Source of the DNA: Cutaneotrichosporon cavernicola
Taxonomy: Eukaryota > Basidiomycota > Tremellomycetes > Trichosporonales > Trichosporonaceae
Reading direction: 5' to 3'
NCBI RefSeq assembly: GCF_030864355.1
Contig: NC_083396.1
Span: 310,001 to 374,000, forward strand
DNA length: 64,000 nt
Shown here: positions 1 through 11,926 of the stretch, piece by piece
Position numbering within the stretch: the stretch's first letter is position 1
Layout of the letters: the number at the start of each line of letters is the position of its first letter
Notes under the pieces: generated by a model
What the model was told of the DNA's origin: nothing
What the model saw: only the letters and a program-made list of their open reading frames with translations
The model's database searches: none
Made by a program: the position numbers and the translations under genes

Positions 1-41
1 GCAACGCACAAAAGCTGCTCAATTCAATAACAATTGCTCAC

Positions 42-461
42 AATGGGGTGCACCTTCCCGTCATCCAGGCGCATATGGTACCGCGTCACCTGCACCAAGG
101 AAGGATTGGACGGCCCGGCGTCCGCCATACGTGGGTCGAGGTCGGGGTATGGGAGCAGGCGTGTCTCGGGACTCCCGAAGGGGCAGGGGAGGACGTGGTT
201 GCTCTGCTCCGCTGTGATAGTGTGCGCGACGACAGTGTATCCGACTGGTGTGAGCATGGAAGGGAAGGAAGGTTCCTCACGATGACCCGCGACGGCAACG
301 CCGCGCGCGACGCGGTCCCGCTCGACGCCGGATAGACCGGCCCAGCAGTCCGACGGGCGTTCCGGAGCGTCAAGTGCCTTGCCATTCCCCTTGCCTTTGC
401 CCTTGCCCTTCTTCTTCACGGGGGTGTTCGTTGGGAACGGCAGGAAGAGGTCGTAGTACAT
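42..461 (-). CDS. RPP1: RNase P/MRP protein subunit p30 (Rpp1), 5' exon, runs off the window
   Basis: The start codon is at 461 and the exon reads leftward to 42, where a GTGAGC donor follows. The rest of the gene lies beyond the window's left edge. The N-terminus MYYDLFLPFP resembles the opening beta-strand of the p30/Rpp1 PHP-like fold (fungal proteins start M-x-x-DL-x-P-P). Around residue 69 the segment MLTPVGYTVVAHTI matches the conserved 'LGYxxVAxN' strand. Rpp1 is a shared protein subunit of nuclear RNase P and RNase MRP, which process pre-tRNA 5' ends and pre-rRNA. A Lys/Gly-rich insertion (KKKGKGKGKGNGK) follows the first strand. The gene is divergent from the PRMT1 gene, with 276 bp between start codons. 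An AG only 27 nt past the donor is probably not the real acceptor. The identification rests on the N-terminal motif only. Confidence 0.6.
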
Positions 462-737
462 GGTGCTGTTCGTGTGGCGATTGAGGCTTCAGGCCATGTA
501 ACTCATGTAGCTCATGTCACGGTGGCCTCAGTAGTTGAATTCCGTAAAGTCAAAACACAGATCGTGATAAAGTCACGTGCCTTTTAACACACGTGTAAAA
601 TGATAAACCTGCCGGCTAACTTCCGCCTCTGAGCAGAATTATTATCGCGCGCCGCCCCCCTACTATTATTGTCCCAAACTCATATCCTCACCCCCTCACC
701 TCCTCACCTCCCCTCACCCTCACCCAATACTCACGCC

Positions 738-1972
<1,235 letters not shown>

Positions 1973-2587
1973 TGTTTCCCCTTACTGCTGCCAATGTCGC
2001 TGTCCACCTACAACTACATTCCCTGCATTCCGCTGCCCCAACAGGTACTAGTGGCTGTCTGTCCCTTCTCTTTAGACATGCATTGTACGATACTCCGAGC
2101 AGCCGAGGGAGCGAGTTGGGTGCAGCCGAATTGGCGCAGCCTGGATGATGGTGAGAGAGAGATGATTGCATAGGGCGGGGCCCCTGGTTGCGTTCAAGCA
2201 CACGTGAACCGTGAACACGAGTTCTAGTTTTAGTATTCTTGGCATGGACGTGGCGTCCAATTTTCGCCAGCCAAGAAAAGTGAGGCTGTGTCATCCGTCA
2301 CCGTCCAACAAGGCGGGTCGCGCGTTGCGGATCGCAGAGCGAACAGTGCTGACAAGAAGAAGGAGGACCCTGTATCACTGCCACGTTCTACGCTTCACTA
2401 TTCCCAACTTTTCCTGAACCAACCCAAGAACTGAGCACCACGCAACTCGCCTAAGCATGACATACATTCCTACACCGGGTTTGGCTGGAGGTGCAGGTAT
2501 CTAACATTGTGGCCGCCCGGCCGTGTGCGCGTTCGTTGCAATTAAGATGGAAAGGGTCAAAAGAGAAAGAGAGGTCGTCTATCACAT
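1973..2587. other. Convergent 3' intergenic region
   Basis: About 615 bp lies between the stops of PRMT1 and calcineurin A. Short open frames exist on both strands, but none has recognisable protein sequence or paired splice sites. It is probably the two 3' UTRs. Confidence 0.5.
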
Positions 2588-4698
2588 CTAGGCAATAGAG
2601 TGCTCAGGACGCGCGCGGACGGGGCTCGAGATGACCTCGGCAATCTCGCGCACCTGCTGGTCGGCGTTGGCGTCGCGGCCGTCGACAACGTCGCGGATGA
2701 GCTCCATCGTGTTCTCAAGCGAGCGGCGGCGGTTCGATGGCGACGTGCGTGTGGTGCCGAGCGAAGCAGTACGCGAGTGTCCCCGGCGGAAGCTACCGGG
2801 CGTCGTGGGTGAGGTAGGCGACGCCGGAGAGCCTGGCACAGCAGGCGCAATGGGAGATGCAGGGGTCGAGTTCGATGGCGACGCAGGCATGTTCTCGTCG
2901 GGGTCGATAATGTCAGGCGGCAGGCGCTCGTTCTCAATGTCCGACTTGCGCGCGTCATCGAAGCCCTGGATGGCCTCCTTGATGCCCTCGGCGCCATTGG
3001 CGAGGAGGCCAGCGGGCAGCATTCCAGAGCCAGTGAGGCTCTTGAGCTCGGACACACGCTCCGACTCCTCGCGAAGGAGGGAGAAGACACGCGACATGCG
3101 GCCAACAGCGAGAATCTTGTTCTTGATGACCTGCCGCCGCTCGGCCGACACCTCGTCGGTATCCGCCTCGGGCGTTTCGGGAGTGATCATCGGCGTCTCC
3201 TCCTCCTCTTCGAGCTCCTCCTTGGTGCAGCAGTTGAGGATCGCGATGAGCATGTCGGTGATCTTCTCACCAACGAACGGCAGCGACCACGTGAAGACGT
3301 CCATGAAGTTGGGCAGCCAGTACGGGTGCGGCGTGCAGTTGAACTGGCGAATGTTCATCACGTTGGACTCGTACTTGAGAACAGCCGCCTTGTTCGAGTA
3401 GACGTCGAGGTAGTTGGGCGCAGAGAAAATGGTCATGACCGAGGGGAAGCCGGTCGTCTTCGTCTTCTTGTACATGCGGTAGCCAGCGTCCTGTGCCTCG
3501 TGAGCACGGATGATTGACAGGAGATTGTTGCGCTCGAGGAACTGGCACGCGGCGTTGTACGTGAAGAAGTACGAGCAGCCGCGGACGTGGTTGTGGATAA
3601 AGTTCTCGGACGGGTTCTTCTCGTTGCCAAAGTCCTCTAACGGGTCAGCCCAGAGAATGTCGCACATGAGGCCGTGGGTGGGCGGCTCGCGGAAGCGGTT
3701 AATCTAGCGTCAGCTCTTAGAATGGATCCTAGCTTACCGCGCGCAGGTCGTCGAGCGTTTGCAGCTCGGGTGAGAGACCACCGTGGATGCAGAGGAACTG
3801 CTTGTTCATGATCGCCGCAAGAGGAAGGTTGCAGAACGACTCCATGCACGCGTTGTAGACTGTCTCAGAGTACTTGTGCTTGCACTCGAGCTTGAAGGTG
3901 AAGTAGTCGGTAAGGTGGCGGCACTCGTGATTGCCACGGAGGAGGAAGAGGGTGTCGGGGTACCAGATCTTGAGCGCCCAGAGGTAGAGTACACACTTGA
4001 AGTTAGATCAAGACGCGACGCCAGACTCACCTCGATCGAGAAGTAGCCGCGGTCGACATAGTCGCCGAGGAAGAGGTAGCGCGTGTCGGCGGGGTTACCA
4101 CCGACCTCAAACAGCTTCATCAGGTCATACTGTCATTAGTCCGTGCTCGATCGATCCCCATCGCTGTTACTTACATATTGGCCGTGTATGTCGCCGCACA
4201 CTGAGGGTCAGCGCCGAGCTCGGATCGCGCTGCCACGTACCAGTAATGGGTGCGTCGACCTCCAGAAGGTTGGGCTCTGAGCGAAGGACCTCGCCACCCC
4301 TGTTGTCAGTTGTGCTCGCGCGTCGATCGCGTACTTTTCGAGAATGTACAGCGCCTGGTCCTCGGTCAGACGACCCTCGCGATAGAAGTGATTCTTGAGG
4401 AACGCAATGTCGGGCTTGGACCGGTCCTGCTTGCTCCAGAACTGGTCGTCGGTTGGCAGGTACATTGCTGGAGCTTGCACCTTTGGGTTAGCAAGGTGCC
4501 ACGACGCGCCATGGGACAGAGGCGGAATGCGCCCGCGCACGGAGCTCGACTCACATCCTTGACAACACGCTCGGTTGTGCTAACAGTCTCGCCGTTCTCG
4601 AGGGTGTGCTGGGTGAAGTCGATCTCGGGGACGGGAATGTTGTGCTTGTTGGTGATGGCCCGAAGGGCGTTGGCAGTCTGGGTGGTAGGGGACGCCAT
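2588..4698 (-). CDS. CNA1: Calcineurin A, catalytic subunit (Ca2+/calmodulin-dependent protein phosphatase 2B)
   Basis: Seven exons: 4555-4698, 4335-4480, 4241-4299, 4175-4200, 4031-4129, 3738-3995 and 2588-3703, giving 615 aa. Introns are 35-74 nt. The metallophosphatase signatures are intact: GDIHGQ, GDYVDRG and RGNHECR. They are followed by the calcineurin B-binding helix region, a basic calmodulin-binding segment (around [19 protein letters not shown]) and a Ser/Pro-rich tail. The tail contains a helix ([10 protein letters not shown]) in the position of the autoinhibitory region. Cytosolic calcineurin dephosphorylates Crz1-type factors in fungal stress and high-temperature growth. The GDIHGQ metal site sits on a 26-nt exon (4175-4200). 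The C-terminal Thr/Pro/Ser linker ([12 protein letters not shown]) is likely a phosphorylation target. It is divergent from the SEC65 gene. The family is certain from the motif order and overall length. Confidence 0.97.
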
Positions 4699-5193
4699 GG
4701 TGGTGGTGGGTCGCGCGGGCCCGGGGATGACGGGAAGGCGTGTCTACGTGTAGGGGAGTGGCGGGGGTGGGAAGAGCTGGCTGGGCCGCGTCTAGTGTGG
4801 TTGCGGGTAAGTGTACGTTGTCAAACACAGACCCAAATGATGAAGAGGGATGTCTAAATGTCTAGGAAGTGGGAGTGATGGGGAGGGGGGGGGGAAGGGA
4901 GGGGCAGTGTCAAGGACGGATGTGGCTTCGAAGCACGAGACCTAACTAGAAGCACTATGTAGTGGAGGGTTGGAGGGTTGGGTGGGGTGGGGTGGGGTGA
5001 GGTGCGTCAATGCTACTACGGGTTGGAATGCTTCCTTATGACTTCCCTCCTTGCACCCTGGATCCAACACGACGCGCCATACGTCATGATCCCGCTAACC
5101 CCGCAACTGAGTTAGGAAGCACGTGGCAATCTAACACCAGGCCCGGTACCTTGGATCGTTGGATCGCTCACCCGCTCGAACTCCTCATACACC
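4699..5193. promoter_or_regulatory. Shared divergent promoter region, calcineurin A / SRP19
   Basis: This 495-bp gap separates two divergent start codons. It contains G-rich runs, a GGGGT tandem stretch (about 4978-5000) and CT/GA asymmetry. I see no clear TATA box or gene in it. Confidence 0.45.
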
Positions 5194-6367
5194 ATGCCAA
5201 CTATAGAGGACTACCTTCCAACAGTCGAGGACGTCTTTGACGACGAGACCGACCTCCCGCTCCCCTCAAGCTCGCGCGCCCTTCCCAACACGGGGATGAA
5301 GGGTGCGCTGCTCGAGGAGATCAACGATGACAACGAGCTCGACCTGGGCCTGATCCAGGAGCAGGGACGCGGCGAGTACGGTGCGAATGCGCGCGCGCCA
5401 CCCCCGTCTAGCCCGAGTAAGGGCAAGGAGCCGGAGACGGCTGCCGATGTCCAGCGTCCACAGCAGCCGCAGATGGACCCCAACACGCCGATGGGCGGGT
5501 TTATGGGCGACATGATGAAGCTACAGGAGGTTGAGGAGGAGCGGATTGAGAAGCTGCGCCGTACGTTTGGGAGTACCAAGATCGCAAAGGATCCGAGCGT
5601 GTACAAGATGTGAGTGGCGAGAGGAGCGGCGAGGCAAGGTGGATTTCGGCGGCAAATGGGATCAAGGACCAGCTTTCGTACGGTACGCAGAGCTGACACA
5701 CCAGGTGGAACTCGGTCTACCCGCGCTACTTTGACGCCAAGGTATCGGTCGCCGACGGGCGTCGTGTACCGCGCAAGAGCGCACTCTGGTGGCCGCAGGC
5801 GACTCACATCGCCCAGGCGTGTGCGTCGCTTGGTCTTCCCTCCGTCCTCGAGCCCGAGAAGACACACCCCGCCGACTGGGAGAACCCGGGCCGCGTCAAG
5901 GTTCAGCTTGAGCGTGATGGGCGCCTGATCAACCCGATCGTGAAGAACCGTGAGTCCGCGAGCTCACTTACTTGTGAGATGAGCTGACCCCAGGCACTCA
6001 GCTCTACGCGCAGCTCGCACGGCAGATGCAGAACGCCAACCCCAAGCTCGTGCCGGCCGAGGCGGAGATGAAGCCGCGGAACGGGCCCAAGCCCAAGGAG
6101 AACGGCAGCAAGAAGAAGGGCAAGGGCAAGGCCGTCAGGGTTGTCGCGCCGTTCGCGACGCGGCCGCCCGCCGCCCCTCTCCCTCTGCCCAGAATGGACG
6201 AGCGGCTGCCGGTCCACTCGCCAACCGCGGCCACGGGCGTCGCTGTCAGCTCTGTAAAGCGCGACCTCGAGGCAGAGAAGGAGGCGAAGAAGAAGGGTAT
6301 CGCGCCTCCCGAGGAGGGTGCCAAGGCGCCTAAGATGAAGCGCATCATGGTGCGTGGGAAGCGGTAG
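5194..6367 (+). CDS. SEC65: Signal recognition particle subunit SRP19/Sec65
   Basis: Three exons: 5194-5609, 5705-5949 and 5994-6367, giving 344 aa. The SRP19 domain begins at WNSVYPRYFDAK (about residue 139), followed by the conserved GRRVP and the HIAQACASLGL helix. The segment PGRVKVQLERDG matches the RNA-contacting strand that is GRVRVQL in human SRP19. SRP19 binds helices 6 and 8 of SRP RNA and orders Srp54 assembly for co-translational ER targeting. The acidic N-terminal extension of about 138 residues and the Lys-rich C-terminus (KKKGKGKGK) are typical of fungal Sec65, which is longer than human SRP19 (about 144 aa). The stop is followed by a short gap to the convergent Ser/Pro-rich gene. 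Both introns use ordinary GTGAGT donors. Confidence 0.9.
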
Positions 6368-6600
6368 TCCCGTAGTTCGTGGCTCGGAAGAGCGTCGCGC
6401 CGCCTTTGCTCGCGTAGAGGACGCGCTGTTACAATTATATGCATTTCAAACATTGCGATCTGACCTGGGAATGGGGCATGGGTGGTGGTTAACAGCGGGG
6501 TAGTGACTAATGGTGGGTACTGTATTAAATGGTGGGTATTGTCTGTTGGTGGGTATGCATGGCCGATGAGAGACTGGCTTTCAGTGTTGGCATATAGGCG

Positions 6601-7618
6601 CTAGTCGCGCCGCTGGATGGGCACAGTAATGGTGAAGGGGGGAAGGTCGGCGAGACGGTCGACGTTGCCGACCACAGCGCCGAGCTGGCGTTCAAGCGCT
6701 TCAGCGAGGTTGGACGGGCGGCCGAGTTCGCGGTACAGACTCCACGTGAGCTGGAGCTGGGCGAGTGACGAGCGTACGGCGGCAATGTCCTCGGGTCGGT
6801 GGGCGACGACCTGGATACTTTCGTACGAGGGGAGGGGCGGGGCGGGTCTAGCGACTGCGACCGCAGCCGGCACGCGGTTACGCGGGGTGTTGGAGAAGAG
6901 GTCTGCGTGAGTTTGCGCGGAACGTAAGGCAACTCACTGTGGACGCGGCCGATCGAGGCCTTCTTGGCGCTGCTCGTGGTGCTATTAAGGCTACCAGGCC
7001 CTGTTTTCAGTTACTAATGACATCATCTAAGAAGCTGAGGGGAAACGTACGGCTCGGTGTGGGGGTTTGACTGAAGGTGACCTGCCGGTCGGGCGGTGTT
7101 AGTGGAGGAGCCTCAGCTCTACTCATGCTCGAGGGATACGACCGCGGCGACATGGAGGGCGGCGTGGGCACGGCTGGGAAGCGGGTCTCCTTGACACCTG
7201 GGCTGGCAGGGGGTATGCTTAGCGAGGAAGGGTATGAGCGCGGACTTGTGGACGGGGGCGTGGGGATCGGGGGAAGAGAGGAGTGGGTGGGTGGCGGGGA
7301 GGTGGTGATGAGCGACGGTGAGGGTGTGATTGGTGGAGAGATGGAAGAAGGTTGTGCAGAGTTGATGGAAGAGGGGGAGTAGGTTAGAGTAGGAGGAGGG
7401 AAGGTGGCTGAGCGTGGCGAGCGTAGGGCAGGAGGGAGTGGGCGGCGCGAGTTTGAGTTGGTACTCGAGCTGGGTGAAATGGTCGTTGGAGTCGGTGGTG
7501 GAGAGAGCGAGCCGAACGCCGAAGGTGACGAGGCCGCACCATACTCCCAATCGAAGAGGCCGAGGACGCGGCTGAATGCGGGGCGTTTTTCAGGCATGGC
7601 GAGGTCGGACAGGGGCAA
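6601..7618 (-). CDS. Ser/Pro-rich protein with a conserved-looking C-terminal helical region, unknown function
   Basis: Three exons: 7051-7618, 6938-7000 and 6601-6902, giving 310 aa. I do not recognise the family. About 190 N-terminal residues are Ser/Pro/Thr-rich and probably disordered. They include a near-duplicate, TPPSTSPRSYPSSLS and TPPSMSPRSYPSSMS, separated by about 20 residues. The last 90 residues are not low-complexity and look helical (HRPEDIAAVRSSLAQLQLTW, then a second amphipathic stretch). The introns are 50 nt (7001-7050) and 35 nt (6903-6937) with good donors, and the frame stays open through both joins, which supports a real gene. The SPR/TPP motifs suggest proline-directed phosphorylation (inference). 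It is convergent with SEC65. The start codon could instead be the Met at residue 8. Confidence 0.7.
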
Positions 7619-8583
7619 TGGGTTGGTGGGTGGTTGAGTGATCCAAGTTGAAGAGCTGGAGAAGGAGAGAGATGGGGTGGGTTAAGTACCAATGTCAATG
7701 GGGTGTCGATTGTCAATCATCAGATCATGATCAGAGAGGGGCAGAGTAGCCATGACAGAGTTTGTATGATCGCTTGATGAACGATGGGCGATGGGCGATG
7801 GGCGATATGCAGTGTCAAAGTGCACAGTCATGTCCATTCCATGGGCAGCTGGCCACCTGGCCACCTGGCCACCTGCGTGGCGCGTTGTCCGCTCGGCGCC
7901 GGATCGTCACAGCTTGCGGCCTGGGATAACGACCACAGTCAGCGTGACGGCAGCCTATGGGCGTTCTGTGTGTCTGGGCACCGAGGAGGCCGTGGGCCGT
8001 GGAGACGGCAGTACGCGAGACATTGACCTATTACAATCAGACGCGTGAGTCGTGAGTCACATCCTCGCTGCGCGATCGCCGCCAGTAGTTGTCGTCAGTT
8101 CCAAACTCAGCTTGGGGGAACAACCTCGCTCCTCCTCGACCTCGTCAAATTCCCCAACCCCTTGTCTTGACGACCTGGTGTTACGTGACGCAACAGTCCA
8201 AATGGGTGATCGCCCGTACATGTCAGTAAATGGTCCGTTAGCTCTTAGCTGTAGCTCACTCGCTTCTTCGGAAGGCCCGCAGCTGCGCTCGACGGTGGCC
8301 GTTCGACCGTGCGATGTTAGGCAGGAGATAACCTTGGACGCCAGGACTGTTTGCTAGCAACAGGTAGACAGGTACAGATGAACTGTAGGTAGTCCTATGG
8401 CTACCAACGCTGTAAGCGTCGTTCCCTACATCTGTTGGATGACGCTGTGGCTCCCTCCACCAGGACATACCGTCACAGCACCCAGAGGGAATGTGGAGGC
8501 CGACCCATCACATCCACGCTCACTCCGTCAACACTCGTTCCAACGCCCCAGTCGACTCATCACCCACGCTCTTTAAGCCCATC
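7619..8583. other. Intergenic region with short tandem repeats
   Basis: This is divergent intergenic DNA of 965 bp. It holds a GATGGGC-type repeat (about 7783-7806) and three copies of the 8-mer CTGGCCAC (7849-7875). No frame shows recognisable protein or plausible exon joins. Confidence 0.5.
7849..7875. repeat. Short tandem repeat, CTGGCCAC x3
   Basis: Three perfect direct copies of an 8-nt unit lie in the intergenic region, just after a GATGGGC repeat at 7783-7806. Confidence 0.85.
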
Positions 8584-9246
8584 ATGAATCCACCCTCCCT
8601 ACGCCTCAACGCAACCATCTCCTCCTCCCTCCACCCCCACCTGCATCTCTCCCCACTCAACCCCGACCCAACCTCCTCCTCCCCGTCCAGCTGCGTCCAA
8701 GTCCGCCTTCACCTTCCCGACGCCCTCTTCGTCGATCCGGACGAACTGGTCGATCTCTGGGGTGCTCCTTCCCTCGACCTTTCCTCCAAACCCTCCCTTG
8801 GTGCAGACCAAACCTCTCCTGTATGGACTCTCTCCCCACGCATAGTCGACATCGAGCGGCCCGAATCTCCCACCCTTCCCCCTCAAAGCCTCAAATCTCC
8901 CCAAACCGGGCGGAGTAAGCTGGATCTCGTCTTCACCGGCGCCGTCGACGTGCCATTACACGCGCGGTATCTCATCCCCGACGCCGCAGAGGCGAGTTGG
9001 GACGCCATGATCAAGGCGTTTAATGGGGATATTTATCGCGACGTGTCCCTGGGTAGGGTGGAGGCTGCGTATTGCGGCGAGAGGATGGAGTTTGTCGATA
9101 CCAATGCCGTTGCGCGTCTCCCGGTTGGCGATGCCGCTTATCGGTTACCCGTCGAGGCTGTTACCGCAGCGGTGGTGTGGGCGGGATGGGCGTGGGTCGT
9201 GTACGCTCTCGTGCGGGCGACAAGGGGCAAGACCAAGACAGAGTAG
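8584..9246 (+). CDS. PBN1: PIG-X/Pbn1-like subunit of GPI mannosyltransferase I
   Basis: Single exon, 220 aa from the ATG at 8584. An in-frame ATG at 8491 would add 31 residues that resemble 5' leader. The C-terminal third carries the PIG-X signature: a luminal beta region with LHARYLIP, then PVGDAAYRLPVEAVTAAVVW leading into one transmembrane helix (about residues 185-210) and a short basic cytosolic tail. PIG-X/Pbn1 is an ER type I membrane protein that stabilises the catalytic PIG-M/Gpi14, which adds the first mannose to GPI anchors. No N-terminal signal peptide is obvious; yeast Pbn1 also lacks a classical one. It is shorter than yeast Pbn1 and close to mammalian PIG-X. The call rests on the HxRY-like motif and the membrane-proximal region. 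Confidence 0.65.
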   Translation: MNPPSLRLNATISSSLHPHLHLSPLNPDPTSSSPSSCVQVRLHLPDALFVDPDELVDLWGAPSLDLSSKPSLGADQTSPVWTLSPRIVDIERPESPTLPPQSLKSPQTGRSKLDLVFTGAVDVPLHARYLIPDAAEASWDAMIKAFNGDIYRDVSLGRVEAAYCGERMEFVDTNAVARLPVGDAAYRLPVEAVTAAVVWAGWAWVVYALVRATRGKTKTE

Positions 9247-9423
9247 GCCAAGACGGAATAATGCAGGCCTAGAGTGGACAGATGCACATGTTGTACCTCC
9301 CTCCTACTTCCCTCCGCTGTTTTCCTTGCGGCCTTCGCACCCCTCGCACTCGTGCACACATAGATATGGACATCACAACTAGAAGGTATACGACAACAGT
9401 ACCAGAAAACTCAGTAAACCCGC

Positions 9424-10533
9424 CTACTTGGTCGGCTCCTTCTCGCCGCGCGCGGCGCGCGACAGCGAACGCAGCATGCTCCCGAACACGCTGCCCGTGC
9501 TGGTCGTGTGGTGGTGGTGGTGGTTACTCTCGCGCCCGCGCTCCTCGCGGGGCACGATATTGCCTGCGCCGCTGGGGTTCAGCTCGGTTCTCGTACAGCT
9601 TAATTGAACTGCGGCTGCACCACGCCGCTCATCGCAGCATGGCAGGACACAACAACCCGCAGCGCAAAGCTTGACAGCACACTCTACTCACCCACGCCCG
9701 CCGCGGATCGGCTGCTTGACTTCATCCTTGTAAAACTTGTCGCGCGCCTCGCGTTCCTCAAGCGAGAGCGTGTCGAAATCAACTGGGGCGAGGTCATGAA
9801 GGACCGATCCCGCGCCTCCACGACCAGTCGTCTTACTGCGGTCAGCCCGTCCCTCTCTCCCCCCAATGACTCACAGAAGCGCCGGCTCGCCCTCTTCGTA
9901 CTTCTTCTTAACCTGCGCCTCATAAAGCTCCTCTTGCCTACGACGCGCGAGTTCCTCCTCGCTCGCCTCCTCGGTAATATTACCATACCCTCCACGACCA
10001 GCATGGAAACCGCGGTTCCGGCTCTCCTCGCGGCCATTACGCGTGCGGCTAGTGGAACCACCTCTAGGCAGGGGCGAGTTCATATTCGGATTGCTTGGGT
10101 CGCGCGCCTCGGACCGCGAGCGCGAACGGTTCTCGATATTACCAGCCCCACCGCGACCGGTCGTGAAAGTCTGGTTCTCGGCACGGCCGCGGCGCTCAGC
10201 AATAAGAGCGTCCTGCAGCGCGTCCTCTTGCATTTCGCATATGGCTTGGGACTTGGGGTCACGGCTCGGGGAGCGGATGTTGCCTGCCCCGCCGCGGCCG
10301 GAATGGGTAGCCTTGGGTCAGCATGGAAGATTGTTCAACCGATGACGCATTGGGCCAGCATGAAGCAGGAAAGGGTAAGAGGAACTCACTCTGTCGACGG
10401 AATGGTCGCGCAGCTCACGACCTCTCTCGCCTGCAAGTTCGTCGGGACCACACGAGAGCTCGCGGACAATGTTTCCGGCACCGCCGCGGCCAGTTGAAAT
10501 GAGTGGGTCACGGCCCCGGTGTTCTTCGTTCAT
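9424..10533 (-). CDS. DUF3602-like GRGGxGN repeat protein
   Basis: Four exons: 10390-10533, 9875-10311, 9692-9835 and 9424-9571, giving 290 aa. The exons are in phase through three introns (78, 39 and 120 nt). The protein is built around short motifs of the type (T/S)GRGGAGN(I/V). I count GRGGAGNI four times plus GRGGYGNI and GRGGAGSV; one copy is assembled only by splicing the last intron. This motif pattern is the hallmark of fungal DUF3602 proteins, whose function is unknown to me. The rest is charged and disordered, with a Glu/Arg-rich helix (EEELARRRQEELYEAQVKKKY) and a poly-His run near the C-terminus. An in-frame upstream Met at 10635 is possible. RGG-like arginines make it a possible methylation target (speculative). 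Confidence 0.75.
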
Positions 10534-10992
10534 GGTTTCTGGAGTGAGCGAGTGGGAGAAGAAAGGTGTGCGAGATGAGATATGATAACGGGTAGGGGTA
10601 GTGGTGAGTGGCGAGTTGGCAAATGACGAGTTCACGTTGCCACCCAGTGACTGGTCGATTGGGTGACTCGTAGTACTAACGTCTATACATTAGGCCAAGA
10701 CCCAAAGACCCCAAGCGCCCTCAAAAGCACCACAAGCAAGTTGCTCGGGATTCTCTGCACATTTGGCACAACGACGGCGATCTGAATCAACAAGAGAGAC
10801 ACTATCGGTGGATGAGCCGTGATTGGCCCGACGACATGCGCCATACCTTATCCCACCGCAGTTCCCCTCCCTCCCAAGGTCAGACAGACTTCATAGCTGC
10901 GGCCGATGATCGGGAAGATTCGGGCGACGTGGTCATAGACGATAGCAGGCTTGACAGATGAAAGAGGGGTGATAGCTTTGATAGCATGCTAG
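10534..10992. other. Intergenic region, nothing recognised
   Basis: About 460 bp lies between the start of the GRGG-repeat gene and the stop of the small ORF on the same strand. It would hold the promoter of the GRGG gene. No further gene is supported. Confidence 0.45.
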
Positions 10993-11356
10993 CTATCTCT
11001 CATCTGGACGGGGAAGGGGAGGGCTAGGATTCGCTCGTGTCTTATCGCTCGCTCCATCATAGTATTCCCAAGCCACCAAAGCTGCACACACACCGATAGT
11101 GTATAACGACATACACTCCCGGCATTCCAGCATCTCACTCTCCTTCTTGTGATCGCTATCGCACAATCGCGGATCGCGGAAAACTGGAACACTTACCCAT
11201 CAATCCGCGCGGTACTGGCGCCCGGCCAGGACTGAGGGCGCGCAGCGCACTGGCAAACCGTTCACTTGATGGTGCGCGACCGGCGCGCGTCGCCGACGGT
11301 GTGCGGAAGCGTTTTAGGTCACTCTCAGAGGACGAGATGGGGGCGAGGGTAGTCAT
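10993..11356 (-). CDS. Small predicted protein (82 aa), unknown
   Basis: Two exons: 11197-11356 and 10993-11081. The donor is GTAAGT at 11196 and the acceptor follows GTGTGTGCAG; the join is in frame. Exon 1 encodes a Ser/Arg/Ala/Pro-rich segment (LKRFRTPSATRAGRAPSS) and exon 2 a short hydrophobic-aromatic stretch (ALVAWEYYDGAS) and a Pro-rich tail. I do not recognise it. The intron (115 nt) is longer than most here and its branch site is unclear. Alternative reading frames across the same region also stay open for 46-67 codons, so the exact model is uncertain. Confidence 0.35.
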
Positions 11357-11926
11357 GGGTGTATGTGTACAGAGATGGGGCTACAAGTTTATCATCTTTC
11401 AATCTTGATTCAACGTACAAGCAAAGGGTGGCCAAAAAGGGACTGCGGGGGGGGGGGATGTTCAGGGATATAAACGTGGGGCCATGGGGGCAAGGCGTGC
11501 GAGGGACCTGGATGAGGGAGGATGCGGATTGAGCGGGAGAATGTTGTCGCTTATTCTCTATGCCGAGCAAATTAATACTGAACGGCCGACCCACCGGACA
11601 TTGAAGCAGTTCCACTCCGAGGGGCATTGAGATGAGCTGCGCCGCTCAGACTGTGCTTGGTCATAGTCGAGGTCGAGGTTGAGGTCGAGATCGTTGCGAC
11701 CGCCTTGCTCATACTCATGTAAAGCAGCGCTTACCTCGCACAGTTGGTCAGTAACCCCAAAGCTCACATATCACAGAAGGCAAATGTCGAATGTCGAGCT
11801 ACATGCGTTGGTCTCAATACATCCCCCCCTTCTGTTCTTGACAACTTGTCCCAGCATATGCATATACTCCCGAAGCACAGATAAAATATAAAAATAACAG
11901 TTCGTGTTTCTAGTTTTGATGTAAAA
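11357..11926. other. Intergenic region, nothing recognised
   Basis: About 570 bp, including a short poly-G run (near 11448-11456) and AT-rich sequence downstream of the ammonium transporter stop. No gene is supported. Confidence 0.45.

Noticed and set aside
15..41. 27-nt intron in the RNase P subunit gene
   Set aside because: The GCAG at 15-17 is the first AG after the donor, but 27 nt is below every supported intron here and the downstream sequence ends at the window edge. The true acceptor is probably outside.
2631..3401. 256-codon plus-strand frame opposite calcineurin A
   Set aside because: Antisense shadow; the calcineurin frame has complete phosphatase motifs.
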